A DNA stretch of 64,000 nt from CAXBCP01 sp047638395 (lineage in GTDB: Bacteria > Pseudomonadota > Alphaproteobacteria > MPNO01 > UBA830). Shown here piece after piece: positions 25,405-34,273 of this stretch. The number at the start of each line of letters is the position of its first letter. Position 1 is the stretch's first letter. The translations under genes and the position numbers were made by a program. The stretch spans positions 56,553-120,552 of the forward strand of contig JBLIMV010000020.1 in assembly GCA_047638395.1 (NCBI GenBank), given 5' to 3'. Below the pieces are notes generated by a model. The model searched no databases. It was not told where the DNA came from and worked only from the letters and a program-made list of their open reading frames with translations.

Positions 25405-26568
25405 CTATCGGGGAATGACCAGAATGGGAGCGCGTTGCGGGGTGGTGCCGGTCTGAGAGCACACCTTTTGCATTGCCTCCCAATCCGTCAGAGAAAGTAC
25501 TTTTCCCGATCCACGGGCAGTCTCTCGAATATAGGCGATGCGTTCTGCCGTGCGCGGGTGGGTGGAAAGCATGCCCAGGATGCTTTCCTGGTCGGGTTTT
25601 TTCTCGGCTTCTTCGCTTACCTTATTGAAGAAACTCACCAGCCCGCTGCCGTCGATATTCGCGGCGTTCAGACGGTCAATGGCGAAGACATCGGCCGCGC
25701 GTTCAGCCTTTCGTGAATAGCTGCTGTTCAGTGCCCATTCTGCGATACCCGTGACCAGAATGCCGCCTGAAAAATCGCCGATCATTGCACTGATAAGGAG
25801 CGATACCGCCGTCGTCCTGTAGATGGCCTGCGTTGGATGCTGATGAAAGACATGCCCGATCTCGTGGCTGATAACCCCGGCGATTTCTTCCGCCGAACCG
25901 GCGGCCCCGATCAGGCCCGATGTGACAACGATATATCCGCCCGGCAGAGCGAACGCGTTCACGAGCTTTGCGTCGATGACCACCAGGGTAAGCCGGGGCG
26001 GCTCATTCATATCTCTCAGAATCTGTGTGGTCATGTCGGCCAGCGCGGACAGTCCTGGTTTTGAATGGCAGTAGCGCGGCTGTTTTGTTTCTCCGGGCAT
26101 ATAGGCGATCAGCTTTACGATCTCCGACATCGCCGCGCCGCCGATCCGGGTTTTGATCGATTGCGGTGTCTGGTGCGCAAGCTGTGCCGAGAGGAGCGGT
26201 ATAAATACCAGGACGATCACGGCAAGGGCCGCCGCTGCCGTGATGATCCAGGCAGACACTTTGAGCAGCGCTTTTCTGTTTGTCCGCGTTATGCGGACGG
26301 CCTTTGGGGCGATGGTAAGAACAGCGGATGCCGCGCGATCATCTTCGATAATCAGGCGGGCAGTCGTGCCTTCGAGCCCTATCCGCACTGGTTCTCCCGC
26401 GCGTGGTTTTTCGGCAAAGACGATACGGTCGGCCTGCCAGGATGTGACGGTCGCCCCGCCGGTATCCAGGACCACTAATTCGCTGGTCGAGATCGACACG
26501 GTGACATCCTGAGACCGCGCTGTTTTGCCATCGTAATAGTGCGCGGCAAAACGCGCGTCAGTCGTCAT
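25405..26568 (-). CDS. M48 family metallopeptidase with N-terminal beta domain and one membrane segment
   Basis: Membrane-anchored zinc protease of 387 residues. A beta-rich N-terminal domain (about 1-95) precedes one hydrophobic segment (about 104-125, VSAWIITAAAALAVIVLVFIP). The protease domain has the zinc motif HEIGH (GVISHEIGHVFHQHP, about 235) and the third ligand glutamate in YSRKAERAADVFAIDRL (about 286). The topology suggests a periplasmic peptidase acting on envelope proteins, like BepA/HtpX relatives. It starts three bases after the DUF898 gene stop, so the two are surely co-expressed and probably functionally linked. Confidence 0.87.
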   Translation of the reverse strand: MTTDARFAAHYYDGKTARSQDVTVSISTSELVVLDTGGATVTSWQADRIVFAEKPRAGEPVRIGLEGTTARLIIEDDRAASAVLTIAPKAVRITRTNRKALLKVSAWIITAAAALAVIVLVFIPLLSAQLAHQTPQSIKTRIGGAAMSEIVKLIAYMPGETKQPRYCHSKPGLSALADMTTQILRDMNEPPRLTLVVIDAKLVNAFALPGGYIVVTSGLIGAAGSAEEIAGVISHEIGHVFHQHPTQAIYRTTAVSLLISAMIGDFSGGILVTGIAEWALNSSYSRKAERAADVFAIDRLNAANIDGSGLVSFFNKVSEEAEKKPDQESILGMLSTHPRTAERIAYIRETARGSGKVLSLTDWEAMQKVCSQTGTTPQRAPILVIPR

Positions 26569-26571
26569 GCG

Positions 26572-27849
26572 TCAGAACCCACCGACGTCGAGCGCATCGG
26601 CAAGGCCTTCGCCATGGCCCGGCAGGTCCGCGGAAGACTGAATGACGTTGTCCAGCTCATCCGTATTCTCGATTTCCAGCGTGGCGCAAGCGCGCTTCAA
26701 CAGCGTGACGTCGACAAACAGCGTTCGCGCTGCGCCATAAAGGAAATAGGCCGCAACGGCGCTAATCATCAAGGTGATCTGTAGCCCCACTGATGTACCC
26801 GCCGCCTCGAATCGAACCTCGGTTATCATGATTGCGCTGCCAATCAATGCCAGAACGGCGAAAAATGCCACCCAGAACACGATGTACACCCGGTATACAA
26901 AAGCGGCAGTGAGCGAAGATTTCAGTGCTACCTTTCCAAGCGTCAGGCTTCCAATCAGATACCGAAATTCGACGACGCTGTACCAGATACCGACAAGAAA
27001 ACTGGCGGCTATAAAAGCAAAAGGCCACCAGACAATTTGGGCCATCAATACTGACATCTCGGTGCCCACTTGTACGCCCTGGGCTGCTTTGTCATTCAGC
27101 GCAATGATGCGGGCAAAGACCTGCCAGTTAAGAATAACGAATATTCCGAGTGCCAGGGCATTTGGAATGCCGACGGCCAGCCAGCGGGGAAACAGCCACA
27201 TTGCACGCGCCGAGAGGGACAGGCTGGTTCCGCCAAAACGTGCGTTTCTGACGAAATACTTCATCGTTGCGACACGGAGCCAAGGGTTTGCAAGGGAGAG
27301 TGTAACGATACTCAAGGCGGTGTAGAGGAATGAAATCACTGCATAGCGGAAGGCCGACCCATCGAGGCCAAAGCGCACCCCGCGCCACGCAGTTCGGGTC
27401 AGCCGATATCGCCGCATCCGGTATATAGCGACATGAATGAGGAACCCGATGATCGTGTAATAGGCGACCTGTATGATGATCGGTAACGCGCCATCCATTC
27501 CCACCATGAGGAATTGCAGCAGGGAATAGGTCGCACCGAATGGTACTAGAATGACGATGGCGATCAGAAACCCGACAAAGAGCTCGCCGCCGGTACCTAG
27601 ATACTCCAAGGGTTCGTTCAGTAGCTTCGTGCGCTGCCAGAAAAACTTGCGGACCTTTGTTTTGGCCCAGAAACGATATATCCCGGCGGTAATGATCGTC
27701 AGCAGGAAATTACGCAGCAGCAGCCAGAATAACGGCCGGCGGGGTCCGTCAAATAGCAGTGTCGGATGTTCTTTCGATCCGGATGGTCTTAACGGGTTTT
27801 GTGAAGTTTCCAGTTGCGGCGCCATTGGGGCGTTCTCGTTGTCTGACAT
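26572..27849 (-). CDS. DUF898 (YjgN-like) polytopic membrane protein
   Basis: Integral membrane protein of 425 residues with about eight hydrophobic segments and the DUF898/YjgN signature (RRPLFWLLLRNFLLTIITAGIYRFWAKTKVRKFFW, residues ~36-70). Function is unknown. The start at 27849 gives a short polar N terminus like relatives, although the ribosome-binding site is weak; an ATG eight codons on is an alternative and the longer frame to 28002 is unlikely. It precedes an M48 protease with a beta-rich domain, an arrangement in which the protease may process or monitor the membrane protein. It is divergent from the aminopeptidase gene. Confidence 0.83.
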   Translation of the reverse strand: MSDNENAPMAPQLETSQNPLRPSGSKEHPTLLFDGPRRPLFWLLLRNFLLTIITAGIYRFWAKTKVRKFFWQRTKLLNEPLEYLGTGGELFVGFLIAIVILVPFGATYSLLQFLMVGMDGALPIIIQVAYYTIIGFLIHVAIYRMRRYRLTRTAWRGVRFGLDGSAFRYAVISFLYTALSIVTLSLANPWLRVATMKYFVRNARFGGTSLSLSARAMWLFPRWLAVGIPNALALGIFVILNWQVFARIIALNDKAAQGVQVGTEMSVLMAQIVWWPFAFIAASFLVGIWYSVVEFRYLIGSLTLGKVALKSSLTAAFVYRVYIVFWVAFFAVLALIGSAIMITEVRFEAAGTSVGLQITLMISAVAAYFLYGAARTLFVDVTLLKRACATLEIENTDELDNVIQSSADLPGHGEGLADALDVGGF

Positions 27850-27992
27850 GAAGGAAGATCCAACATTGGGGAAGAGGGAAGTGCCGAATTTTTGCCCATC
27901 CAAGGTTGCAGGTAAAGCCAAGAATCGGCCGGCATTTATGAACCGGGTGTAGTTCAGGTATACATTGTGGTGTCCGGACAGGGAGATATCAG

Positions 27993-29372
27993 ATGACGGC
28001 AAGGTTCAAGGCGAAATCAGATTCAAAGACGATACCGGTCACGCCGGTTGAACATGCTATCTTTGATTCGTGGCTGAAAAAAGAACCGCCGGCGATTCAA
28101 GGCTGGGTCCGGTCATCGGGCTTCCTGGCTAACCCCGGCCAGATCAGCCTGGTGGCGGGCAAGGACGGCAAGCTGTCGCGCGTGCTGTTCGGTGTGAAGG
28201 ATCATGACGGGTTCTGGGATTACGCGGCGCTGCCCTCCGCTTTGCCGGCCGGTTCCTACCGGATCGATGCGCGTATGAGCGCGGCCGGGGCAACGGCGGC
28301 GGCGACTGGCTGGGCGCTTGGCGGGTACCGGTTTGAGCGGTATAAATCGACCAAGGGTAACAAGCTGCCGACACTCGTCTGGCCGGCCCGTGCCGACAAG
28401 GCACGGACGAATGCGATGGCGGAGTCTATTTCGCTGGTGCGCGACCTGATCAATACACCCGCCGAAGATATGGGGCCGTCGCAACTGGCTGCCGCCGCCC
28501 GCACGCTCGGGCGCGGACACAAGGCCGACGTAAAGGTGATCACGGGCGATGCCCTGCTCAAACAAAACTATCCGACAATCCATGCCGTCGGCCGCGCAAG
28601 CGACGATGCGCCCCGGCTGATCGATCTGCGCTGGGGCCGGAAATCCGATCCCAAGGTGACGCTGGTCGGCAAGGGTGTCTGCTTCGATACCGGCGGTCTC
28701 GATCTCAAGCCTGCCGCTGGCATGCTGCGGATGAAGAAGGACATGGGCGGCGGGGCGCATGCGCTGGGGCTCGCTCACCTGATCATGGCGCTCAAACTGC
28801 GCGTACGCTTGCGGGTGCTGGTGCCGGCGGTCGAGAACAATGTTGCGGGTAACGCGTTTCGGCCGCTCGACGTGATCACAACGCGCAAGGGCGTCACGGT
28901 CGAGATCGGCAACACAGATGCCGAAGGACGCCTCGTGCTGTGTGATGCGCTGGCCGAGGCAGACAGCGAAGATCCCGACATGATCCTCGATTTCGCGACC
29001 CTGACCGGGGCCGCGCGGGTTGCGCTTGGCGCCGATCTGCCCGCGCTGTTCTGCAATAACGACAGCCTGGCCACCGATCTGGCCAAGGCGGGCGATTCCG
29101 TGAGCGATCCGATGTGGCGCCTGCCGCTTTGGCGGCCTTACCGGCAAATGCTCGAAAGTAAGGTTGCGGACATCAATAACGTGTCCGAAGGTGGTTTTGG
29201 CGGGGCGATCACGGCAGCGCTCTACCTGCAGGAATTCGTGCGTGACACCACGCCCTGGGCGCATCTCGACATGATGGCCTGGAATGTGTCGCCCCGGCCC
29301 GGCCGCCCCGCGGGCGGTGAGGCGCAATCTTTGCGCGCCGTGTTCGATATGCTGGAAAAACGTTACGGCTGA
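27993..29372 (+). CDS. Leucyl aminopeptidase family (M17) protein
   Basis: Cytosolic two-metal aminopeptidase of 459 residues. The M17 signature NTDAEGRL is at about 309-316, and metal/catalytic positions are seen in LVGKGVCFDTGGLDLKP (about 227), KKDMGGGAHALG (about 249) and the NTDAEGR glutamate. The N-terminal domain is divergent and shorter than E. coli PepA, closer to the PepB-like or bacterial cytosol aminopeptidase subgroup. It removes N-terminal residues from peptides. Convergent with cysK; a hairpin lies between the two stops. Confidence 0.9.
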   Translation: MTARFKAKSDSKTIPVTPVEHAIFDSWLKKEPPAIQGWVRSSGFLANPGQISLVAGKDGKLSRVLFGVKDHDGFWDYAALPSALPAGSYRIDARMSAAGATAAATGWALGGYRFERYKSTKGNKLPTLVWPARADKARTNAMAESISLVRDLINTPAEDMGPSQLAAAARTLGRGHKADVKVITGDALLKQNYPTIHAVGRASDDAPRLIDLRWGRKSDPKVTLVGKGVCFDTGGLDLKPAAGMLRMKKDMGGGAHALGLAHLIMALKLRVRLRVLVPAVENNVAGNAFRPLDVITTRKGVTVEIGNTDAEGRLVLCDALAEADSEDPDMILDFATLTGAARVALGADLPALFCNNDSLATDLAKAGDSVSDPMWRLPLWRPYRQMLESKVADINNVSEGGFGGAITAALYLQEFVRDTTPWAHLDMMAWNVSPRPGRPAGGEAQSLRAVFDMLEKRYG

Positions 29373-29395
29373 TTGGCGTTTCCGGAACCAGTCAG
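29369..29395. terminator. Hairpin between convergent genes
   Basis: CTGATTGG (29369-29376) and CCAGTCAG (29388-29395) can form an 8-bp stem with one wobble pair and an 11-base loop. It covers the aminopeptidase stop codon and ends just before the cysK stop. No T tract follows, so it may be a bidirectional or Rho-assisted terminator. Confidence 0.35.
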
Positions 29396-29398
29396 GGT

Positions 29399-30397
29399 CT
29401 ATAACCAGTCGGGCGCCGGTAGGTTCTTCTCTTTGAGAAAAGCCGGATTGAACAGTTTTGATTGATAGCGCTGGCCGCCGTCGCACAGCACCGTGACGAT
29501 GGTGTGGCCGGGACCGAGCTCCTGCGCGAGCCGGATGGCACCCGCGACGTTGATGCCGGATGATCCGCCAAGGCACAGGCCTTCGTCTTTCAGCAGGTCG
29601 AAGACAATTGGCAGAGCTTCTTCGTCCGCTATCTGGAACGGCAGGTCGACCTTGGCCTGGGCCACATTTCCGGTGATCCTGCCCTGGCCGATACCTTCGG
29701 TGATGGAACTGCCCTCGCTCGCCAGTTCGCCGGTCTTGTAATAGCTGTACATCGCGGCCCCCATCGGGTCGGCGAGGCCGATTTTTACATCCGCATTCTG
29801 TTCTTTCAGATATGTCGAAATTCCCGCCAGCGTGCCGCCGGTCCCCATGGCGCAGATAAACCCGTCCACCTTGCCGTCGGTCTGTGCCCAGATTTCCGGG
29901 CCGGTCGACTGGTAGTGACCCTGCCAGTTGGCCGGGTTGTCCCACTGGTTCGCCCACAATGCGCCGCTGGGTTCCTTGGCCGCGTATTCGGCCGCCACGC
30001 GCTCCGACTGGCGGACATAGTTTTCGGGATCTTTGTACGGCTTCGCCGGGACCGGCATCAGTTCGGCGCCGCAGAGCCGCAGCATATCCATCTTTTCCTG
30101 GCTCTGGGTTTCGGGAATCACGATCACCGTACGGTACCCGCGGGCATTGGCGACAAGTGTGAGGCCGATGCCGGTATTGCCCGCCGTGCCTTCGACAATG
30201 ACGCCGCCCGGCTGAAGCGTGCCCTGGCGCTCCGCATCGAGAATCATATACAGCGCCGCGCGGTCCTTCACAGACCCGCCGGGGTTCAGGAATTCCGCCT
30301 TGCCGAGAATAGTGCAGCCGGTCAGCTCGGATGCTTTTTTCAGTTTGATCAGCGGCGTGTTGCCGACGGAGTCTGAAAAGCCGTCACGGATATCCAT
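29399..30397 (-). CDS. cysK: Cysteine synthase A (O-acetylserine sulfhydrylase)
   Basis: PLP enzyme of 332 residues that makes L-cysteine from O-acetylserine and sulfide. The PLP lysine is in NPGGSVKDRAA (about residue 44), the phosphate-binding GTAGNTGIGL follows near 76, and the NTPLIKL substrate entrance is at 13-19. AAGGACG precedes the ATG at 30397; the longer frame to 30529 overlaps cysE and is not used. It sits 31 bases after cysE, its source of O-acetylserine, so the two steps of cysteine synthesis are in one operon. A cystathionine beta-synthase-like specificity cannot be excluded. Confidence 0.9.
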   Translation of the reverse strand: MDIRDGFSDSVGNTPLIKLKKASELTGCTILGKAEFLNPGGSVKDRAALYMILDAERQGTLQPGGVIVEGTAGNTGIGLTLVANARGYRTVIVIPETQSQEKMDMLRLCGAELMPVPAKPYKDPENYVRQSERVAAEYAAKEPSGALWANQWDNPANWQGHYQSTGPEIWAQTDGKVDGFICAMGTGGTLAGISTYLKEQNADVKIGLADPMGAAMYSYYKTGELASEGSSITEGIGQGRITGNVAQAKVDLPFQIADEEALPIVFDLLKDEGLCLGGSSGINVAGAIRLAQELGPGHTIVTVLCDGGQRYQSKLFNPAFLKEKNLPAPDWL

Positions 30398-30428
30398 GCC
30401 TGTACGTCCTTGGAAAATGTGTATGCGT

Positions 30429-31142
30429 TCAGCGTGCGTCGCCGATGCAGGGGTCGTCGGCAATGACCTCGGCCGGCGGTGGCTTGTCGCCCAGGTGGTC
30501 GAGCCGCGCCCGGAGCGTCTGAATTTCACCCATCATGCCTTCCAGCACCTTGGCGACCGGATCAGATAAATCGCCATAGGGAATGCCATAAGCGGCGAAT
30601 TCGTCATTTGCGCCCGAGCGATCCCGCGGCATCACCTGGCGGGCTGGGATGCCGACCATGGTGACACCGGGCGGTACATCCGACAGCACGACGGCATTTG
30701 CGCCGATCAGCGCCTTTTCGCCCACCGTGATCGGGCCGAGAACCTGCGCACCGGACCCGACAACGACAAAGTCGCCGATGGTCGGGTGCCGCTTTTCCTG
30801 TTTCAGCGAAACGCCGCCAAGGGTGACGCCGTGATACAGCGTGACGTCGTTGCCGACCGTCGCCGTCTCACCGATCACCAGGCCCATACCGTGATCGATG
30901 AAGACCCGGCGACCGACTGTGGCGGCAGGGTGAATCTCGATCCCGGTCAGCATCCGCCCGAACTGAGAAACAAAGCGGGCGATAAATTTCAGGCCTGATT
31001 TCCATGCCATGTGCGCCACGCGGTGAAACAACAGCGCGTGAAAGCCCGGATAGCAGAAAAACACCTCGGCGCGGGAGCGCGCAGCCGGGTCTTTCTCCAT
31101 GATGTTGCGGATGTCTTCACCAATCCGCCCGAAAACCGCCAT
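30429..31142 (-). CDS. cysE: Serine O-acetyltransferase (EpsC-type)
   Basis: Enzyme of 237 residues that transfers acetyl from acetyl-CoA to L-serine. The helical N-terminal part (about 1-60) is followed by left-handed beta-helix hexapeptide repeats (IEIHPAATVGRRVFIDHGMGLVIGETATVGNDV). The catalytic histidine pair lies in FIDHGMG and LYHGVTLGG. The short form without the long N-terminal domain is the EpsC type. GAGGCAG precedes the ATG at 31142. It is the first gene of a cysE-cysK operon with a palindrome 71 bases upstream. Confidence 0.9.
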   Translation of the reverse strand: MAVFGRIGEDIRNIMEKDPAARSRAEVFFCYPGFHALLFHRVAHMAWKSGLKFIARFVSQFGRMLTGIEIHPAATVGRRVFIDHGMGLVIGETATVGNDVTLYHGVTLGGVSLKQEKRHPTIGDFVVVGSGAQVLGPITVGEKALIGANAVVLSDVPPGVTMVGIPARQVMPRDRSGANDEFAAYGIPYGDLSDPVAKVLEGMMGEIQTLRARLDHLGDKPPPAEVIADDPCIGDAR

Positions 31143-31212
31143 AAGACTGCCTCGTCCCAATTTATATACCCCGGACATGGCCCTTCGCGGGGAAAGGGTC
31201 AATGTGCAGATT

Positions 31213-31229
31213 TGGAAAAGATTTTTCCA
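31213..31229. promoter_or_regulatory. Perfect palindrome upstream of cysE
   Basis: TGGAAAAGATTTTTCCA has 7-bp arms and a 3-base centre. It lies 71 bases before the cysE start in an AT-rich stretch, in the region between cysE and the convergently facing end of the phosphatase gene. It is a plausible operator for a cysteine-operon regulator. Confidence 0.4.
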
Positions 31230-31307
31230 TTATTTGCCAAGCGGCGCGAAAAACGAGCGAATTACGAGACGGTTTCGGTAAAAACAGGAAAATATTGCGC
31301 GGCTGGC

Positions 31308-31784
31308 TTAGCGCAGGTGGTTCTCTTCGATGTCCCGGAGAAGGCCGCTGGAGGCGGCCTCAATCATGTCGAACACCCGTGCAAAGCCGTCGCCCGCGCC
31401 GTAATAAGGATCCGGCACGTCCGCGATACCGGTTTCGGGGGCGTAGTCCATGAACAGACGCAGGCGGTCGATATGGGCCGTGGGGCAGCTGGCGCGCAGG
31501 CTGTGCAAATGACTGGAATCCATTGCCATAATCAGATCGAACGCGGCGAAATCGTCGGCGCGGACGGCCCGTGCCCGCTGATCGCTGATATCGATGCCAC
31601 GGGTGAGGGCCGTTTGCTGCGATCGGGCATCCGGGGCCTGGCCCTGATGCCATGCGCCGGTTCCGGCAGAATCCGCGCTGATCCTGTTGTCGAGGTTGCG
31701 CGACCGCACGAGGTTGAGAAACACACCCTCAGCCGTAGGGGACCGGCAGATATTCCCGGAGCAGACGAACAGGATACGGAACAC
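31308..31784 (-). CDS. Low-molecular-weight protein tyrosine phosphatase
   Basis: Cytosolic phosphatase of 158 residues. The nucleophile loop CSGNICRS (C-x5-R-S) begins at residue 8, and the general acid is in DVPDPYYG near residue 123. Bacterial members often dephosphorylate tyrosine kinases of polysaccharide export or arginine-phosphorylated proteins; some arsenate reductases share the fold. No partner kinase is seen here. It is upstream of cysE on the same strand but separated by 165 bases, and divergent from the glycosylase-family gene. Confidence 0.9.
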   Translation of the reverse strand: MFRILFVCSGNICRSPTAEGVFLNLVRSRNLDNRISADSAGTGAWHQGQAPDARSQQTALTRGIDISDQRARAVRADDFAAFDLIMAMDSSHLHSLRASCPTAHIDRLRLFMDYAPETGIADVPDPYYGAGDGFARVFDMIEAASSGLLRDIEENHLR

Positions 31785-31859
31785 GCATTGGCCTCTTGGT
31801 AATCAACGGTCGTATACTACACGTTTCCAGCCCCGAAAGTTCCAGCCGCCCGGCGTGTT

Positions 31860-32447
31860 ATGTCTGATTCGATTGAAACGCTTTTCCGCGATATCCGCGC
31901 CTGCACCCATTGTGCCGAACACCTGCCGATGGGGCCGCGCCCGGTGGTGCGGGGCACGGCGTCGGCGCGGGTATGCATCATCGGTCAGGCGCCCGGTGTG
32001 CGGGTCCACCGCAGCGGGGTCCCGTGGGATGACCCCAGCGGCAAGCGCCTGCGCGGCTGGCTCCAGGTCGATGACGAGACATTCTATAACGAGAACAATT
32101 TTGCCATTATTCCGGTCGGATTCTGCTATCCGGGCACGATGACAAACGGCGGCGATTTCCCCCCGCGTAAGGAATGCGCGCCGCTATGGCATGCGCCGGT
32201 GCTCGATGCGCTGAAAAACGTTGAGCTGACATTGCTGATCGGCAGCTACGCTCAGGCCTACTACCTCGGCAAGACGCGCAAAAAGACAATGACCGAAACG
32301 GTCCGGTCGTGGCGTGAATATGGCCCCGACATTCTGCCGACGCCGCATCCGAGCTGGCGGACGACGGGGTGGCAGAAAAAGAATCCATGGTTCGATGAAG
32401 AAATTCTGCCCGAATTGCGCCGCAAAGTGAAAGCGCTGATCACGTGA
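31860..32447 (+). CDS. Uracil-DNA glycosylase family protein
   Basis: Protein of 195 residues with the UDG fold: motif 1 region VCIIGQAPGVRVHRSGVPWDDPSGKRLRGWL (about 38-68), a GSYAQAYYLG strand near 127 and the C-terminal HPSWR motif near 161, which corresponds to the DNA-contacting HPS loop. Cysteines C15 and C18 (CTHC) resemble part of the iron-sulfur ligand set of family 4 enzymes. It probably excises uracil or deals with another nucleic-acid base lesion. Its stop overlaps the GTG of the following DMT gene by four bases. Confidence 0.8.
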   Translation: MSDSIETLFRDIRACTHCAEHLPMGPRPVVRGTASARVCIIGQAPGVRVHRSGVPWDDPSGKRLRGWLQVDDETFYNENNFAIIPVGFCYPGTMTNGGDFPPRKECAPLWHAPVLDALKNVELTLLIGSYAQAYYLGKTRKKTMTETVRSWREYGPDILPTPHPSWRTTGWQKKNPWFDEEILPELRRKVKALIT

Positions 32448-33352
32448 GATTGCCAGCGTTCTACACCGACCTGCCGGATGCCACCCGGGCAATCGTGCTG
32501 ATGACATGCTCGGCGTTTTCCTATGCGCTGACCTTCGTCACCGTGCGGGAACTAACAGAGACTTTCTCGGTCTACCAGCTGGTCCTGTTCCGCGCCGCTA
32601 TCGGGACAGCGGTGATGCTGCCTTGGCTCTGGCGCTCGGGTACTGGCGTGCTGCGGACAACGCGCTGGAAGCTATATGGCGTCCGTTCGCTCGCGGTATA
32701 TTCCGGCAATCTCTGCTGGTTTTACGCCCTGGCCCATATCGCGCTTGCCGATGCGACCGCACTGTCGTTCCTGGCGCCCCTGTTTACAGCGTTGATCCTG
32801 GCGTTATGGGTGCGCGAGGATTTGAGCGGGCCACGTTTGACGGCGTTCTTTCTGGGGCTGGCCGGCGCATTCGTGATCATCCGCCCGGGTTTTGCCGAGG
32901 TTGGGACTGCGATGATCGCCATGCTCTATACGGCAGTTGTCTATGGCGGCGCGACGGCCGCGACCCGCGTGCTGGCCAAGACCGAAAACCCGAGTGCCGT
33001 CGTGTTTTACATGTTCGCAATCAATCTGCCGCTGGCGCTTGGTCCCGGCGTGTATCACTGGACGCCGCCCCTGCCATCGGCCTGGCTGCTGATCGGGGTG
33101 TTTGCCGTGCTCAGCCTGTATTCTCAGATTTTCATGACGCAGTCGCTGGCGCTCGCCGAGGCGGCCGTCGTGATGCCGACCTTCTATTTTCAGTTACCGC
33201 TGGCGGCCTTGTTCGGGTTCTTTCTGTTCGGGCAGGTGCCGGATATCTGGTTGGTTCCGGGCGCAATGCTGATTATCGGCGGGAGTTACTATTCGGTGTG
33301 GAGTGAAAGCAGGCGCCGCCGCGCAGTTGCCCGGGCAGAGGACGAGAGATGA
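32444..33352 (+). CDS. DMT/EamA family permease 1
   Basis: Inner-membrane protein of 302 residues with ten predicted helices in two EamA repeats. The repeat-1 end carries the RPGF hallmark (AFVIIRPGFAEVG, about 142). The start is a GTG overlapping the glycosylase stop (GTGA); no ATG is better placed. Substrates of this family range from amino acids to S-adenosylmethionine and cannot be predicted. It overlaps the next DMT gene by four bases (ATGA), so the pair is translationally coupled and might form a heterodimer. Confidence 0.88.
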   Translation: MRLPAFYTDLPDATRAIVLMTCSAFSYALTFVTVRELTETFSVYQLVLFRAAIGTAVMLPWLWRSGTGVLRTTRWKLYGVRSLAVYSGNLCWFYALAHIALADATALSFLAPLFTALILALWVREDLSGPRLTAFFLGLAGAFVIIRPGFAEVGTAMIAMLYTAVVYGGATAATRVLAKTENPSAVVFYMFAINLPLALGPGVYHWTPPLPSAWLLIGVFAVLSLYSQIFMTQSLALAEAAVVMPTFYFQLPLAALFGFFLFGQVPDIWLVPGAMLIIGGSYYSVWSESRRRRAVARAEDER

Positions 33353-34230
33353 GCGGACAGGATCGACCACCCGCAGCCGGTGCGCTGGTCGGGTTGATGT
33401 GGATGACCGCCACAGCTGCCTGTTACGCGGCGAGCTACGTGGCGATGCGCCTGCTGTCGGATGACATCAGCATTTATGAACTCACATTCCTGCGCTCCGT
33501 CATTGCGTGTCTGTTTCTCGGGCCGTGGATTCTGGCGACCCGGCCGCGCGCGATCCGGGTGACGCGCTGGAAGCTCTACGGCATCCGGTCTGTGGCGACC
33601 TATGCGGCAATGATGTGTACGGTCTATGGCATCGTGCATGTGCAGATTGCCGATGTGACATCCTTGCTGCTGGCGTCACCGCTCTTCACGGTTCTGTTCG
33701 CCGCGGCTTTCCTGAAAGAGAAGGTCGGCTTTCATCGATGGATGGCCTTGCTCGCCGGAATCGCGGGCGCCCTTCTGATTATCCGGCCCGGTTTTACCGA
33801 GATCACCTTTGCCAGTTTCGCCGGATTGTTCGCCGCGTTTGGCTATGGCATCGCCAATGCGGGCACCAAGGCGCTGACCAGCACCGATCATCCCGACGCC
33901 GTGGCGTTCTGGATGTACGCGCTGATCATTCCGATCTCCGCGGTACCTGCCGCTATCCATTGGACGACGCCGGGCTGGAACCACATGCCGCTGATCGTTC
34001 TGCTCGGCCTGCTGACGATGCTGTCGCAATATTCCATGGCCCGCGCATTCCGCGCGGCGGATACCAGCGTCGTGTTACCGGCCCATTATCTGCAGATGCC
34101 GTTTGCCGCGGGTCTCGCGTTTCTGATCCTGTCGCAGGTGCCGTCGATCTGGGTATGGCCGGGGGCGGTGATCATCGCGGGTAGCGCCTATTACACCGTG
34201 ATCAGGGAACGCCGGGCCGCCAACAGATAA
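33349..34230 (+). CDS. DMT/EamA family permease 2
   Basis: Ten-helix EamA-type permease of 293 residues, starting in the four-base overlap with permease 1. RPGF is in ALLIIRPGFTEIT (about 139). It shares the FLRSVI...LGPWILATRPRAIRVTRWKLYGIRS segment type with permease 1 (LFRAAI...TTRWKLYGVRS), showing that the two are closely related copies. It is followed by the ArsR operator and gene. Confidence 0.88.
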   Translation: MSGQDRPPAAGALVGLMWMTATAACYAASYVAMRLLSDDISIYELTFLRSVIACLFLGPWILATRPRAIRVTRWKLYGIRSVATYAAMMCTVYGIVHVQIADVTSLLLASPLFTVLFAAAFLKEKVGFHRWMALLAGIAGALLIIRPGFTEITFASFAGLFAAFGYGIANAGTKALTSTDHPDAVAFWMYALIIPISAVPAAIHWTTPGWNHMPLIVLLGLLTMLSQYSMARAFRAADTSVVLPAHYLQMPFAAGLAFLILSQVPSIWVWPGAVIIAGSAYYTVIRERRAANR

Positions 34231-34250
34231 TTTTTGGGTTGCCAGAATAA

Positions 34251-34272
34251 CATTTAAGTAATAACTTAAATG
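34251..34272. promoter_or_regulatory. ArsR-family operator (perfect inverted repeat)
   Basis: CATTTAAGT and ACTTAAATG are perfect 9-bp inverted arms around AATA. The repeat ends one base before the ATG of the ArsR gene at 34274, so bound repressor would block the promoter and start region. ArsR/SmtB regulators typically use AT-rich inverted repeats of this kind for autoregulation. Confidence 0.7.
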
Positions 34273-34273
34273 A

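Noticed and set aside
28113..29957. 614-codon minus-strand frame over the aminopeptidase and cysK genes
   Set aside because: It crosses two well-supported genes in another frame and resembles no protein family.
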